From: Rugamonas rivuli
GTDB lineage: Bacteria > Pseudomonadota > Gammaproteobacteria > Burkholderiales > Burkholderiaceae_D
DNA: 64,000 nucleotides
Assembly (NCBI RefSeq): GCF_009380165.1
Contig: NZ_WHUF01000005.1
Span: forward strand, 509,248 to 573,247
Direction: 5' to 3'
This document shows positions 26,245 to 35,281 of this stretch, in pieces. Within the stretch, counting starts at the first letter, position 1. Every line of letters begins with the position of its first letter. Under the pieces are notes generated by a model. That model did not search any database. It was not told where the DNA came from and was given only the letters and a program-made list of their open reading frames with translations. The position numbers and the translations under genes are program-made.

Positions 26245-28896
26245 CTAGTCGGCGCGCGCCACCTTGCTGCCCAGGTAGGCGTCGGTGGACTGCACCAGCA
26301 TCGCCTTCTCGGCCAGCTTGAAGCGCGCCGCCTCCATGCCGCGCCCCAGGTTGGGCAGCAGGTCGGCCGGCACCCGGCCCTTGATCCAGGTCTCCAGCTC
26401 GTCGAGCGGCAGCGCGCGCCAGAACATCTCCGGGCTGTACTGCGCCAGTATCATCGGCGCGAAAGGCTGGTGCGGGGCCATCAGGCGCTCGGTGTTCTGC
26501 GCGAAGACCGACCAGGCCAGCTGCGGATGCTCGTCGGCCAGCACGCCCACCAAGGTCATGCGCACCATGTCGGCCTGCTTCGGGATCTCGTCGGACAGGG
26601 CGATCGCGGCCGCCTGTTGGGCCAGCGCCGGATCGCGCACCCGCATCAGCGCCGTGTAGAAGCGCCGCATCTCGGTTTCATTCCGCGCCGATTTGGCGAC
26701 CGCGTGCAGCTGCTCGAAATCGGCCGCCGTGGCGTTGGCGGCCACGGTCTGCAGCACCATCGCCTGGTCGTCGGCGGCGACGGCCTTGCGGTCGGCGACG
26801 AACGCGGCGAAGCGCCGGCGGGCGCCGGCGACCACCTCCTGGTCGCCCCACTTGCCCAGGTCGGCCAGCAGCGCGCGGCGCAGCTTCTGCATGCCGGGCG
26901 CTTCGTCCGGCCGCGCCTCCCAGCCCAGCTGCGCCGACAGCGGCTTGACCAGCGCGCGCGCATAGGCGGCGAAGGCGGCGTGGCCCGGCGTGCCGCGTTC
27001 GGCGGTTTCTATCGTGTCCAGCGCGCCGGTGATCTGCTCCCACGCGCGCTGGTTGGGCGTGGCGCCCATCGCCGAGGCCAGCGCCAGCCAGGTGCCCAGC
27101 GGCTGGGCGCCGGCGCGCACCAGCGCCCACTGGTCGTCCAGCAGCGCGATGCGGTCGGCTTCCGGCAGCGTGCCGAAGGACGCGGTGTTCTGCGTCAGCG
27201 TGAAGCCGTCGTAGGCGACGCGGAAGTAGCCGAGCGCGCCGGCGTTGACGCTGAGCGCTTCGTCGCAGCGGCCGGCCGCCATGCTTTGCTGGTCGCCGTC
27301 GAACAGCACCGGCCGCGCCGCGCCGGTGCCGCTGCGCACCTGCAGCGGCACGGGCCAGCGGCCGGTGCCGCTGCCCAGTCCCTGCAGCAGGAAGCGCTGC
27401 TGCATCAGGTTGATGGTGCGGCTGCCGAAGATGTCGCAGCTGGCGATCACCGACACCAGCGGGAAGCCCGGCTGCGACGTCCAGGCGGTGGCGATGTCGC
27501 TGACATTGCCGGCGCCGGCCGCGTCCAGCGCCTTCCACAGGTCGCCGCCGAAGGTGTTGGAATAGGCGTTCGCCTTCATGTAGCCGCGGATGCCGTTGCG
27601 GAAAGTGTCAGGGCCCATGTAGGCCTCCAGCATGCGCAGCACCGCCTGCCCCTTGCTGTACGTGATGGCCGGGTCGAAGGCGTTGGTCGCCTCCAGCTCG
27701 TTGGTGACATGCTGGACGATGGCGTGCGAGGTGGCGCGCGAGTCGGCGTTCATCGCGCCTTCCTTGCTCTCGTCCTGGGACTCCCACCAGCGCCAGCTCG
27801 GGTTGCGCAAGTCGGTCTGCTTGGCCGCCATCCACGAGGCGAAGCTTTCGTTGAGCCACAGTTCGTCCCACCAGCCCATCGTCACCAGGTCGCCGAACCA
27901 CTGGTGCGCCATCTCGTGCGCCTGGATGCTGTAGACGCGCTGGCGGTTGACCATGGTGCTGGACGGCGTGATCAGCAAGGCCTGGTCGTTGTAGGTGATC
28001 GCGCCCCAGTTTTCCATGGCGCCGCCGAAGCCGCCGGGGATGGCGATCGAATCGAGCTTGGGCAGCGGATAGCGCACGCCGAAGTAATCGTTGTAGTCGG
28101 CCAGGATCTGCTGGGCGTTGGCCAGCGCCTGCTTGCCGCCCTGCTCCTGGCCCTGGACCGCGGCCACGCGGAAGATGGTGCCGTCGCTTTCGGCGCTGAT
28201 GTGGGCCAGGTTGCCGCCGGTGAATTCGACCAGGTAGGACGGCATCTTCGGCGTCGGCGCGAAGCGGGTGGTGGCCAGCTCGCCCTGCACGCTGCGGCTC
28301 GCCTCCGGCATGTTGGAGTAGACGGCCCACTTGACCGGCACCGTCACGCTGAGCTTGAACACGGCGCGGAAGGCCGGCTCGTCCCAGCAGGGGAACATGC
28401 GGCGCGCGTCGGTGGCTTCGAACTGCGTGGTCAGCATCGCGTCCTTGACGCCGGCCGGCGTCACATACTCCTGGAGGAACAGGCCGCGCGGTTCTTTTTC
28501 GATCTTGCCGACGTAGCTGAAACTGAGCGTGTGCGGGCCCGCCGCGGCCGGCTTGGCCAGCGTGACCGTGGTCAGCTGCGCCTTGTCGTCGGACACCACG
28601 GCCTTCACCGGCTTGCCGTCCAACAGGACTTTGCTCAGTTTCTGGTTCAGCGAATTGAACTGGATGGTGGCGCTGGCGGTCTTGAACACCAGCGCGATGC
28701 TGGCGGTGCCGGCCACGGTGCGCTCGGCGGCGTTGGGCGTGAGCGCGATGGTGTACTCCAGCGGCACCACGTTCTTCGGCAGCCGCCCCGGCGCCTTGGC
28801 GAACTCGAAGCGCGGCGGCGGCGCGCTCTGCGCCAGGGCCGTCGTGAAGGGGAAAGCCAAGGCCAAAGCCAGGCACAGCGCGCCGCGAGAGTGCAT
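26245..28896 (-). CDS. M1 family aminopeptidase
   Basis: Zinc aminopeptidase of 883 aa with a signal peptide of about 23 residues (ALCLALALAFPFTTALAQ), so exported, unlike cytosolic PepN. The exopeptidase motif GAMENWG is at about 292-298, and the zinc site HEMAHQWFGDLVT (His327, His331) with the third ligand Glu350 in LWLNESFA. The C-terminal ERAP1-like helical domain is complete. AGGAG precedes the ATG. It trims N-terminal residues from peptides in the periplasm or outside the cell. Confidence 0.94.
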   Translation of the reverse strand: MHSRGALCLALALAFPFTTALAQSAPPPRFEFAKAPGRLPKNVVPLEYTIALTPNAAERTVAGTASIALVFKTASATIQFNSLNQKLSKVLLDGKPVKAVVSDDKAQLTTVTLAKPAAAGPHTLSFSYVGKIEKEPRGLFLQEYVTPAGVKDAMLTTQFEATDARRMFPCWDEPAFRAVFKLSVTVPVKWAVYSNMPEASRSVQGELATTRFAPTPKMPSYLVEFTGGNLAHISAESDGTIFRVAAVQGQEQGGKQALANAQQILADYNDYFGVRYPLPKLDSIAIPGGFGGAMENWGAITYNDQALLITPSSTMVNRQRVYSIQAHEMAHQWFGDLVTMGWWDELWLNESFASWMAAKQTDLRNPSWRWWESQDESKEGAMNADSRATSHAIVQHVTNELEATNAFDPAITYSKGQAVLRMLEAYMGPDTFRNGIRGYMKANAYSNTFGGDLWKALDAAGAGNVSDIATAWTSQPGFPLVSVIASCDIFGSRTINLMQQRFLLQGLGSGTGRWPVPLQVRSGTGAARPVLFDGDQQSMAAGRCDEALSVNAGALGYFRVAYDGFTLTQNTASFGTLPEADRIALLDDQWALVRAGAQPLGTWLALASAMGATPNQRAWEQITGALDTIETAERGTPGHAAFAAYARALVKPLSAQLGWEARPDEAPGMQKLRRALLADLGKWGDQEVVAGARRRFAAFVADRKAVAADDQAMVLQTVAANATAADFEQLHAVAKSARNETEMRRFYTALMRVRDPALAQQAAAIALSDEIPKQADMVRMTLVGVLADEHPQLAWSVFAQNTERLMAPHQPFAPMILAQYSPEMFWRALPLDELETWIKGRVPADLLPNLGRGMEAARFKLAEKAMLVQSTDAYLGSKVARAD

Positions 28897-28970
28897 ATCG
28901 AGCTCCTGTAAGAGTGAGTTTCCGATGTCGAATCGACAATCGTAAAACTATAACACCATCGCTGCGGCTT

Positions 28971-29759
28971 TCAACCCTTGCGCTTGCCCACCATGTGGCG
29001 GGCGATGCCGCGCAGGATGTTGACTTCCTCCTGCTCCAGCTGGGCGCGGGCGAACATGCGCTTGAGGCGCGGCATCAGCTTGCGCGGATTGCCGGCGTCG
29101 AGGAAGCCGATCTCCACCAGCGACTGTTCCAGGTGCTGGTACATGCCCTCGATCTGCGCCGCGCTGGCGGCCTCGCCCTGGAAGCCGATCTCGTTGGCGT
29201 CGCCGGCCGGCTGGCGCACATTCATCGCGCGCGGGGCGCCGTCCAGCGCCGCCATCCGGCATTCGTAGGCCAGCACCTGGGCCGCCTGCGACAGGTTCAG
29301 CGACGAGTAATCCGGGTTGGCCGGAATATTGATCAAAACATTACATTTCTCGACGATGTCGTTCGGCAGGCCGAAACGCTCGTTGCCGAAGATGAGGGCG
29401 GCGCGCAGCTCGGGCTGGGCCGACAACTGTTCCGCCACCTGGCGCGGCGTCAGCACCGGCGGCGAATACTCGCGCAGCCGGGCCGACACGGCGGCGGCGA
29501 AATTGATGCCGTCCAGCGCCTCGGCCATGCTGCCGACCACGCGCGCGCCGGCCAGGATGTCGCCGGCGCCGCTGGCGAAGGCCACCGCTTCCGGGTCTTG
29601 CAGCGCGTGTTCGAAGCGGGGCGTCACCAGCACCAGGTCGCTGAAACCCATGGTTTTCATGGCCCGCGCCACCGCCCCGATGTTGCCCGCGCGGCTGGTC
29701 TCGACCAGAATAAATCGCAGCTGTTTGAAAAGATTGGTGTTGATTTGAGGCAGGTTCAT
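28971..29759 (-). CDS. trmJ: tRNA (cytidine/uridine-2'-O-)-methyltransferase TrmJ
   Basis: SPOUT-class enzyme (262 aa) that methylates the 2'-OH of residue 32 in the tRNA anticodon loop. TrmJ features are ILVETSRAGNIGAVARAMKT at the start, ALIFGNERFGLPNDI and the knot motif INIPANPDYSSLNLSQAAQV. The C-terminal extension (about residues 175-260) is typical of TrmJ. There is no ribosome site before the ATG, and a perfect 12-bp palindrome lies 5 nt upstream. Divergent from suhB. Confidence 0.93.
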   Translation of the reverse strand: MNLPQINTNLFKQLRFILVETSRAGNIGAVARAMKTMGFSDLVLVTPRFEHALQDPEAVAFASGAGDILAGARVVGSMAEALDGINFAAAVSARLREYSPPVLTPRQVAEQLSAQPELRAALIFGNERFGLPNDIVEKCNVLINIPANPDYSSLNLSQAAQVLAYECRMAALDGAPRAMNVRQPAGDANEIGFQGEAASAAQIEGMYQHLEQSLVEIGFLDAGNPRKLMPRLKRMFARAQLEQEEVNILRGIARHMVGKRKG

Positions 29760-29763
29760 TTAA

Positions 29764-29790
29764 AATAGCGCTATTGCGCGGTATCGATAC
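29764..29790. promoter_or_regulatory. Palindromes between trmJ and suhB
   Basis: AATAGCGCTATT (29764-29775) is a perfect 12-bp palindrome placed 5 bp upstream of the trmJ start, and GTATCGATAC (29781-29790) a second perfect one. They fall in the shared promoter region and may be an operator. No binding protein can be named. Confidence 0.35.
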
Positions 29791-29918
29791 ACAAATTCCC
29801 CGGGATTTTACCCTGTCGGCGCCGCTCCGCTCTTTAATTCACTCTTGTACACTTTCGTGCTGCCGGGCAGGCTGAGGCCCCCGGTGGGCGTTAGCGTTCT
29901 TTTAACGGAAAAGCTTAC

Positions 29919-30725
29919 ATGCACCCAATGCTCAACACGGCGATCAAAGCCGCCCGCCGCGCCGCCGCCGTCATCAACCGCGCGTCGTTCGACCTCGACC
30001 GCGTCATCGTCACCGAGAAAAACCACAAGGACTTCGTCACCGACGTCGACCAGGCGGCCGAACAAGCCATCATCGAGGTGCTGTCCAAAGCTTATCCCGA
30101 CCACGCCTTCCTGTGCGAAGAGTCGGGCCCGTCCAAGAACGCCAACGACGAGACTGAATACACCTGGATCATCGACCCGCTCGATGGCACCACCAACTTC
30201 ATGCACGGCTTCCCGCAATACTCGATCTCGATCGCGCTGTCGCAGCGCGGCGTGATCACGCAAGCCGTGATCTACGACCCGGTCCGCAACGACCTGTTCA
30301 CCGCCACCAAGGGCGCCGGCGCCTACCTGAACGACAAGCGCATCCGCGTGACCAAGCTGGACCGCATCGCCAACGCGCTGCTGTCGACCGGCTACGTGGC
30401 CGGCAACGCCAAGGCGCTGGACGAATACCTGAAGATGTACGGCATCATGGCCGAACGCTGCCACGGCGTGCGCCGCCCGGGCAGCGCCGCGCTGGACCTG
30501 GCCTACGTGGCCGCCGGCCGCCTGGACGGCTTCTACGAAAAAGGCCTGAAGCCTTGGGATATCGCCGCCGGCGCCCTGATGGTGACGGAATCGGGCGGCA
30601 TCGTCGGCGAGTTCAGCGGCGAGTCCGACTACCTGTACAAGGGCGACATCATCGCCGCCAGCCCGAAAATCTTCGGCCAGATGGTCGGCCTGCTGTCGCA
30701 GTTTGGCGAGCAGCCGAAGGCATAG
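29919..30725 (+). CDS. suhB: Inositol-1-monophosphatase SuhB
   Basis: 268-residue phosphatase; in E. coli SuhB also joins the NusA antitermination complex on rRNA operons. All metal motifs are intact: EES at 67-69, IDPLDGTTNF at 85-94 and KPWDIAAGALMV near 212-223. The contrast with the altered copy at 3110 is clear. Divergent from trmJ, followed by a strong terminator. Confidence 0.94.
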   Translation: MHPMLNTAIKAARRAAAVINRASFDLDRVIVTEKNHKDFVTDVDQAAEQAIIEVLSKAYPDHAFLCEESGPSKNANDETEYTWIIDPLDGTTNFMHGFPQYSISIALSQRGVITQAVIYDPVRNDLFTATKGAGAYLNDKRIRVTKLDRIANALLSTGYVAGNAKALDEYLKMYGIMAERCHGVRRPGSAALDLAYVAAGRLDGFYEKGLKPWDIAAGALMVTESGGIVGEFSGESDYLYKGDIIAASPKIFGQMVGLLSQFGEQPKA

Positions 30726-30750
30726 TTGCCAAAAGTGGAATGTTTGTTAC

Positions 30751-30778
30751 AAAAAAAGGGAGCATACGCTCCCTTTTT
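30751..30778 (+). terminator. Terminator after suhB
   Basis: Stem GGGAGC (30758-30763) / GCTCCC (30768-30773), loop ATAC, with seven A before and five T after; the A and T runs extend the stem. Confidence 0.9.
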
Positions 30779-30814
30779 CATTTCCTAAATGAAATAAATG
30801 ATGCGCTTAGCTGT

Positions 30815-30926
30815 TATACTCAGGCCTGCGGCACTCTGACCAGTCCTTTAGCCGCAGTGTCATTCACTCTGATTGCCTGCGACTGGCGCCTTGAACGCGA
30901 CAGGCCTATCTTAACAAAAAGTCATC
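30815..30926 (+). promoter_or_regulatory. Promoter and structured leader of the DEAD-box helicase gene
   Basis: TATACT at 30815-30820 is a good -10 element. The leader that would follow is about 100 nt long and structured: CTGCGGC (30826-30832) pairs with GCCGCAG (30851-30857), and CACTCTGA occurs twice (30832-30839, 30865-30872). Long leaders are common in cold-induced RNA helicase genes. There is no strong ribosome site before the ATG. Confidence 0.4.
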
Positions 30927-32315
30927 ATGTCATTCTCTTCCCTCGGTTTGTCCGACGCTATCGTCCGCGCTGTTACCGAAACCGGCTACACCACGCCCAC
31001 CCCTATCCAGCAGCAGGCGATCCCTGCTGTCCTGAATGGCGGCGACCTGCTGGCAGGCGCACAAACCGGCACCGGCAAGACCGCCGGCTTCACGCTGCCC
31101 ATCCTGCACCGTCTGTCGACCGACGCCAATGGCGCGGCCATCACCAGCAACACCACCGCCCGTCCGATCCGCGCGCTGATCCTGACCCCGACCCGCGAAC
31201 TCGCGGCCCAGGTCGAGGAAAGCGTGCGCACCTACGGCAAGTACACCAAGCTGAACTCCACCGTGATCTTCGGCGGCGTCGGCATCAACCCGCAGATCAA
31301 GCAGCTCAAGCACGGCGTCGACATCCTGGTCGCCACCCCGGGCCGCCTGCTGGACCACATGGAACAGCGCACCGTCAACCTGTCGAAAGTGGAAATCCTG
31401 ATCCTGGACGAAGCCGACCGCATGCTGGACATGGGCTTCATCCGCGACATCAAGAAAGTGCTGGCCGCGCTGCCGCCTAAGCGCCAGAACCTGCTGTTCT
31501 CGGCCACCTTCTCGGACGAGATCAAGGCCCTGGCCGACGGCCTGCTGAACAAGCCGGCCACCATCGAAGTGGCCCGCCGCAACTCCACCGTGGAAGTGAT
31601 CGCGCAAAAGATCCACCCGGTCGACCGCGACAAGAAGCACCCGATGCTGGCGCACCTGATCAAGGCCAACGACTGGCACCAGGTGCTGGTGTTCACACGC
31701 ACCAAGCACGGCGCCAACAAGCTGGTCGAACAGCTGGGCCACGACGGCATCGGCGCCATGGCTATCCACGGCAACAAGAGCCAGTCGGCGCGCACCAAGG
31801 CGCTGTCCGAGTTCAAGGACAACAAGCTGCAAGTGCTGGTGGCCACCGATATCGCCGCGCGCGGCATCGACATCGACCAGCTGCCGCACGTGGTCAACTA
31901 CGACCTGCCGAATATTCCGGAAGACTATGTGCACCGCATCGGCCGTACCGGCCGCGCCGGCGCCACCGGCGAAGCCGTGTCGCTGGTCTGCGTGGACGAG
32001 CACGAGATGCTGAAGGATATCGAAAAGCTGATCAAGCAAACCCTGCCGCGTGAAGTGATCCCTGGCTTCGAGCCGGACCTGAACGCGCGTCCGCAACCGG
32101 TGCAACTGCGCAGCGGCGGCCCCGGCCATCGCAATGGCGGCGGCCGCAACGGCGGTGGCGGCCAGGCGCGCGCCAAGACCGGCGGCGGTGGCGGCGGCAA
32201 CAAGCCACGCGCACCCGGCGCTCCTGCCGGCGGCGGCAACGGCGGCGGCCCGCGCAGCGGCAACAGCGCTCCGCGCTCGGCAGCCCAGCACCGCTCCGGC
32301 GGCCGCGGCCGATAA
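30927..32315 (+). CDS. DEAD-box RNA helicase, RhlE type
   Basis: 462-residue ATP-dependent RNA helicase. Motifs in order: Q motif TTPTPIQQQAIP, Walker A AQTGTGKT, PTRELAAQ, the DEAD box LDEADRML, FSATFS, and HRIGRTGRAG. After about residue 385 comes a Gly/Arg/Asn-rich disordered tail (GGGRNGGGG type) that binds RNA non-specifically. RhlE-like enzymes help ribosome assembly and mRNA decay, especially in the cold. A strong terminator follows. Confidence 0.93.
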   Translation: MSFSSLGLSDAIVRAVTETGYTTPTPIQQQAIPAVLNGGDLLAGAQTGTGKTAGFTLPILHRLSTDANGAAITSNTTARPIRALILTPTRELAAQVEESVRTYGKYTKLNSTVIFGGVGINPQIKQLKHGVDILVATPGRLLDHMEQRTVNLSKVEILILDEADRMLDMGFIRDIKKVLAALPPKRQNLLFSATFSDEIKALADGLLNKPATIEVARRNSTVEVIAQKIHPVDRDKKHPMLAHLIKANDWHQVLVFTRTKHGANKLVEQLGHDGIGAMAIHGNKSQSARTKALSEFKDNKLQVLVATDIAARGIDIDQLPHVVNYDLPNIPEDYVHRIGRTGRAGATGEAVSLVCVDEHEMLKDIEKLIKQTLPREVIPGFEPDLNARPQPVQLRSGGPGHRNGGGRNGGGGQARAKTGGGGGGNKPRAPGAPAGGGNGGGPRSGNSAPRSAAQHRSGGRGR

Positions 32316-32322
32316 GCAGCAA

Positions 32323-32347
32323 AGCCACCTTCGGGTGGCTTTTTTTT
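32323..32347 (+). terminator. Terminator after the helicase gene
   Basis: AGCCACC (32323-32329), TTCG tetraloop, GGTGGCT (32334-32340), then seven T. Confidence 0.92.
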
Positions 32348-32413
32348 CGTCCCGGCGCGGCAGCGGCATTTGCGGTTACGATAACGGCTACGCCACCCCG
32401 CCCCGGAGCCGCC

Positions 32414-33193
32414 ATGCCCAAGTTTGCCGCCAACCTGTCGATGCTGTTCACCCACGTGCCTTTCCTGGACCGCTTTGCGCTGGCCCGCGAAGCCGGTTTC
32501 GACGGCGTCGAATTCCTCTTCCCCTACGCCTACGAAGCCGATGTGCTGGCCGAGCGCCTGCGCCAGCACAAGCTGCAGCTGGTGCTGTTCAACCTGCCCT
32601 GCGGCGACTGGGACGCGGGCGACCGCGGCATGGCCTGCGATCCGCGCCGCCAGCAAGAGTTCCGCGCCGGCGTGCTGCGCGCGCTGGAGTACGCTGCCGC
32701 GCTGGGCGTGCCCCGGCTGCACTGCATGGCGGGCAAGCTGCCGGCCGGACTGGCGCAGGAACGCGCCCACGCCACCTACCTCGACAATCTGCGCTGGGCC
32801 GCCGCCGAGCTGGCGCCGCACGGCATCGAACTGCTGATCGAACCGATCAACCACCACGACATCCCCGGCTACTTCCTCAACTATAGCCGCCAGGCGCTGG
32901 ACATCATCGCCGAGGCCGGAAGTCCGAATCTGTTCCTGCAGTACGACATCTACCACATGCAACGCATGGAGGGCGAGTTGAGCAACACCATCCGCGCCAA
33001 CCTGCCGCTGATCAAGCACATGCAGATCGCCGACACGCCGGGCCGCCACGAGCCCGGCACCGGCGAGATCAACTACCGCCACCTGTTCCGCTTCATCGAC
33101 GAGATCGGCTACGAAGGCTGGCTGGGCTGCGAATACCTGCCGGCCGGCGACACCGCCGCCGGACTGGGCTGGAGGGCAGCCTTGAGCACCTGA
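32414..33193 (+). CDS. hyi: Hydroxypyruvate isomerase-like TIM-barrel protein
   Basis: 259 aa, AP-endonuclease-2-type TIM barrel. It converts hydroxypyruvate to tartronate semialdehyde in glyoxylate metabolism; a 2-oxo-tetronate isomerase (OtnI) is close and cannot be excluded. Marks are KFAANLSMLFTHVPFLDRF at the start, ELLIEPINHHDIPGYFL, LQYDIYHMQRMEG with metal ligands Glu/Asp/His, and the closing GWLGCEYLPAGDT. No other glyoxylate gene is adjacent. GGAG precedes the ATG. Confidence 0.88.
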   Translation: MPKFAANLSMLFTHVPFLDRFALAREAGFDGVEFLFPYAYEADVLAERLRQHKLQLVLFNLPCGDWDAGDRGMACDPRRQQEFRAGVLRALEYAAALGVPRLHCMAGKLPAGLAQERAHATYLDNLRWAAAELAPHGIELLIEPINHHDIPGYFLNYSRQALDIIAEAGSPNLFLQYDIYHMQRMEGELSNTIRANLPLIKHMQIADTPGRHEPGTGEINYRHLFRFIDEIGYEGWLGCEYLPAGDTAAGLGWRAALST

Positions 33194-33236
33194 TCTGCGC
33201 TGCCGCAACACGAGGATATACACCCGGGCCAACAAT
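33194..33236 (+). promoter_or_regulatory. Weak copy of the GTRCG-N4-CGYAC promoter motif
   Basis: CTGCG-CTGC-CGCAA at 33195-33208 keeps the TGCG/CGCA core, with two of ten conserved bases changed. AACAAT at 33231-33236 starts 29.5 bp from its centre, the same spacing as the stronger sites in the 44-61 kb part. It would serve the lipoprotein gene at 33261. Confidence 0.3.
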
Positions 33237-33260
33237 GTCCTCTCACTTTGCGGAGCGCCC

Positions 33261-34028
33261 ATGAAAACCACCCGTGTCTTCCTCCTCCTCGGACTGCTGG
33301 CCCTGCTCGGCGGTTGCGCCAGCAGCACGCCGCGCATGGCCGCCGTCCGCAGCTTTGCCGCGCAGGCGCCGCAACTGGGCGCCTACCACGAACTGACCGA
33401 GCGCTACCGCAATACCTACCAGCGCGAACAACCTTTCCTGAGCGCCAGCGCCGATGCCCGCGAGCGCGAGCTCGACCGCCAGCGCCAGGCCGCCTGCGAC
33501 GATTTCGCCCAGCTGCAGCGCGGCGTGCAAGCCTATATGCAGGCGCTGGGCCAGCTGGCCGGCGACGGCAGGTACGACCTGGAGGACCAGGTCCAGTCGC
33601 TCAGCGGCGGCATCAAGGCCTGGCCCGACAGCGGCCTGAACGAGCGTCACGTGACCGCCTACGCCGGCCTGACGCGGCTGGTGGCGCACGCCGTCACCCG
33701 GCCCATGCAGGAGGAAGCGGTGCAGCAGCTGATGCGCGACGGCCAGTCGTCCGTGCAGCAACTGCTGGAAGCCATGCACACGCTGCTGGGCCTGTACGGC
33801 AAGACCAGCGACAACGAGGAAAAAATCGTGCTCGGCATGCTGGAGACGGAGCTGCCCTACCTCGATCCCAGGCGCGACCGCCTGCTGCTGGCCCTGGCCC
33901 GCTCGCAGCAGCACGACAAGCAGGCCGAATACCATCTGATCGCCCTGCGCAACACGCAGGCGCAAAAAAACCTGGCCGCCATCGAGCAGAGCCACCGCGC
34001 GCTGCTCGACCAGATCCCCAACCCCTGA
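33261..34028 (+). CDS. Predicted lipoprotein of unknown function
   Basis: Not recognised. 255 aa with a lipoprotein signal peptide (VFLLLGLLALLGGC, Cys at about 20) followed by a soluble, almost entirely helical domain with many Gln, Arg and Glu; residues about 40-75 could form a coiled coil. Expected to sit in the outer membrane facing the periplasm. GGAG stands 6 nt before the ATG. It is followed within 18 bp by another unknown gene, likely co-transcribed. Confidence 0.7.
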   Translation: MKTTRVFLLLGLLALLGGCASSTPRMAAVRSFAAQAPQLGAYHELTERYRNTYQREQPFLSASADARERELDRQRQAACDDFAQLQRGVQAYMQALGQLAGDGRYDLEDQVQSLSGGIKAWPDSGLNERHVTAYAGLTRLVAHAVTRPMQEEAVQQLMRDGQSSVQQLLEAMHTLLGLYGKTSDNEEKIVLGMLETELPYLDPRRDRLLLALARSQQHDKQAEYHLIALRNTQAQKNLAAIEQSHRALLDQIPNP

Positions 34029-34046
34029 TCCCCGCAAGGAGCCGCC

Positions 34047-34475
34047 ATGGCAGATACGCACCACATCATCGCGCTGGCCGACAGCCTGTCCGCCTGCGCC
34101 GACGCATTGCACGCGCGCCTGATGCACGCCATCCGCCAGCCGGCGCCGGGCGGCCAGGCGCCCGCCATTTCGCAGGGCGCGGCGCAGGCGCTGTTTGAAA
34201 ACGAAGTGACGCTGCGCCAGCGCGCCAACGGCCTCTACCTCGACGCCGCCCGCCTGGCCGCCAGCGGCCTGGACGGCGCGCAGCAGCAACTGCTGGACGT
34301 CACCGCGCGCGCCCGCGACAGCATCGCCCGCATCGAGCGCGCCAAGGATTTGATCGACATCGCCGCCGAACTGCTGTCGCTGGGCGCGGCCGTGGCGACC
34401 GGCAAGCCGGAGCGCCTGGTCACGCCGCTGGAAAAACTCAAGCACCACCTGGACGCGCTGCCGCCGCCGGCCTGA
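34047..34475 (+). CDS. Helical protein of unknown function
   Basis: Not recognised. 142 aa, mostly helix, opening ADTHHIIALADSLSACADAL, with a conserved-looking core RQRANGLYLDAARLAASGLD and no signal peptide. A good AAGGAG ribosome site and 18-bp spacing to the lipoprotein gene suggest one transcript. Confidence 0.6.
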   Translation: MADTHHIIALADSLSACADALHARLMHAIRQPAPGGQAPAISQGAAQALFENEVTLRQRANGLYLDAARLAASGLDGAQQQLLDVTARARDSIARIERAKDLIDIAAELLSLGAAVATGKPERLVTPLEKLKHHLDALPPPA

Positions 34476-34531
34476 CGCGGCCGCGAACAAAATCGCCGCG
34501 CGCGGGTCCAATGCCGTAAGGAGCGTGCGGC

Positions 34532-34906
34532 ATGAACGGACTCGAAGACATGGAATGGACGGCCCTGCAGGCGCGGCTGGAAGGCGCGCGGGCCGCGCTG
34601 CTGAGCCAGCTGGCGGATGACCTCGACCGCAGCGCCGACGTGCGCCTGCCGCTGCCGCACGAGGCCGAGGCCTCGCCGGCCGACAACGCCAGCCAGCGCA
34701 CCCTCAACGCGCTGGTGCACGAGGCGGCCGAACACACCGAGCGCCAGCTGCACATCGTGCGCCACGCGCTGGCCAAGTTCGACGACCGCAGTTATGGATT
34801 GTGCGAGCGCTGCGGCGAGGCCATCGGCTACTCGCGGCTGGACGCGCGGCCGGAGGCGCGGCTGTGCATCGCCTGCCAGACCTGGCTGGAACAGCGCCGC
34901 CGCTGA
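34532..34906 (+). CDS. TraR/DksA family zinc-finger protein
   Basis: 124-residue DksA-like protein. The four-cysteine zinc finger CERCGEAIGYSRLDARPE then CIACQ is at about residues 90-114, after a helical coiled-coil arm. DksA-type proteins enter the secondary channel of RNA polymerase and alter promoter choice with ppGpp. It is shorter than housekeeping DksA (about 150 aa), as for accessory paralogues. AAGGAG precedes the ATG. Confidence 0.88.
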   Translation: MNGLEDMEWTALQARLEGARAALLSQLADDLDRSADVRLPLPHEAEASPADNASQRTLNALVHEAAEHTERQLHIVRHALAKFDDRSYGLCERCGEAIGYSRLDARPEARLCIACQTWLEQRRR

Positions 34907-34918
34907 ATGGCGCCGGGC

Positions 34919-35281
34919 TTAGCCGGCGTCGCTCCACGGCTGGCTGCGGATCTTGGCCACCTGCCGCTGCGCCAGCAGGCGCCACAGCTGCAGCGCGTCC
35001 GCCTGCGCCAGCGCGGCCATGGTGCGCGGGCCGGCCAGGGCGATCTCGCAATCGCGGTCCGACCATTCGGCAAAGCGCACCCCGCCGCCGGTCGACACCT
35101 CGACTTCGTACATCAAGCCATCGTCGTAACCGAAGCGCAGCACGGCGCTGCCGGGACCGCCATCGGGACTGGCGGCGTTGCCGCTGTAGACCTCCGCCAG
35201 CGCCGCCGCCATCTGGGCTTCCGACGGCGCCGCCACATCGCGGCCGTCCGGGCGCGTGAGCACTACCCATGCCTGTGTCAT
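34919..35281 (-). CDS. Small soluble protein of unknown function
   Basis: Not recognised. 120 aa, no signal peptide; a mixed alpha/beta pattern with LRFGYDDGLMYEVEVSTGGG in the middle and LWRLLAQRQVAKIRSQPW at the end. Convergent with the DksA-like gene, whose stop is 12 bp away. A GGGGGA site precedes the ATG. Confidence 0.55.
   Translation of the reverse strand: MTQAWVVLTRPDGRDVAAPSEAQMAAALAEVYSGNAASPDGGPGSAVLRFGYDDGLMYEVEVSTGGGVRFAEWSDRDCEIALAGPRTMAALAQADALQLWRLLAQRQVAKIRSQPWSDAG

Noticed and set aside
26089..28911. Open frame of 940 codons on the plus strand
   Set aside because: Antisense shadow of the M1 aminopeptidase, whose GAMEN and HExxH motifs are on the other strand.
34475..34514. 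ACG-CGGC-CGC core before the DksA-like gene
   Set aside because: Only six core bases fit the motif and the expected -10 position reads CAATGC, which is not a -10.
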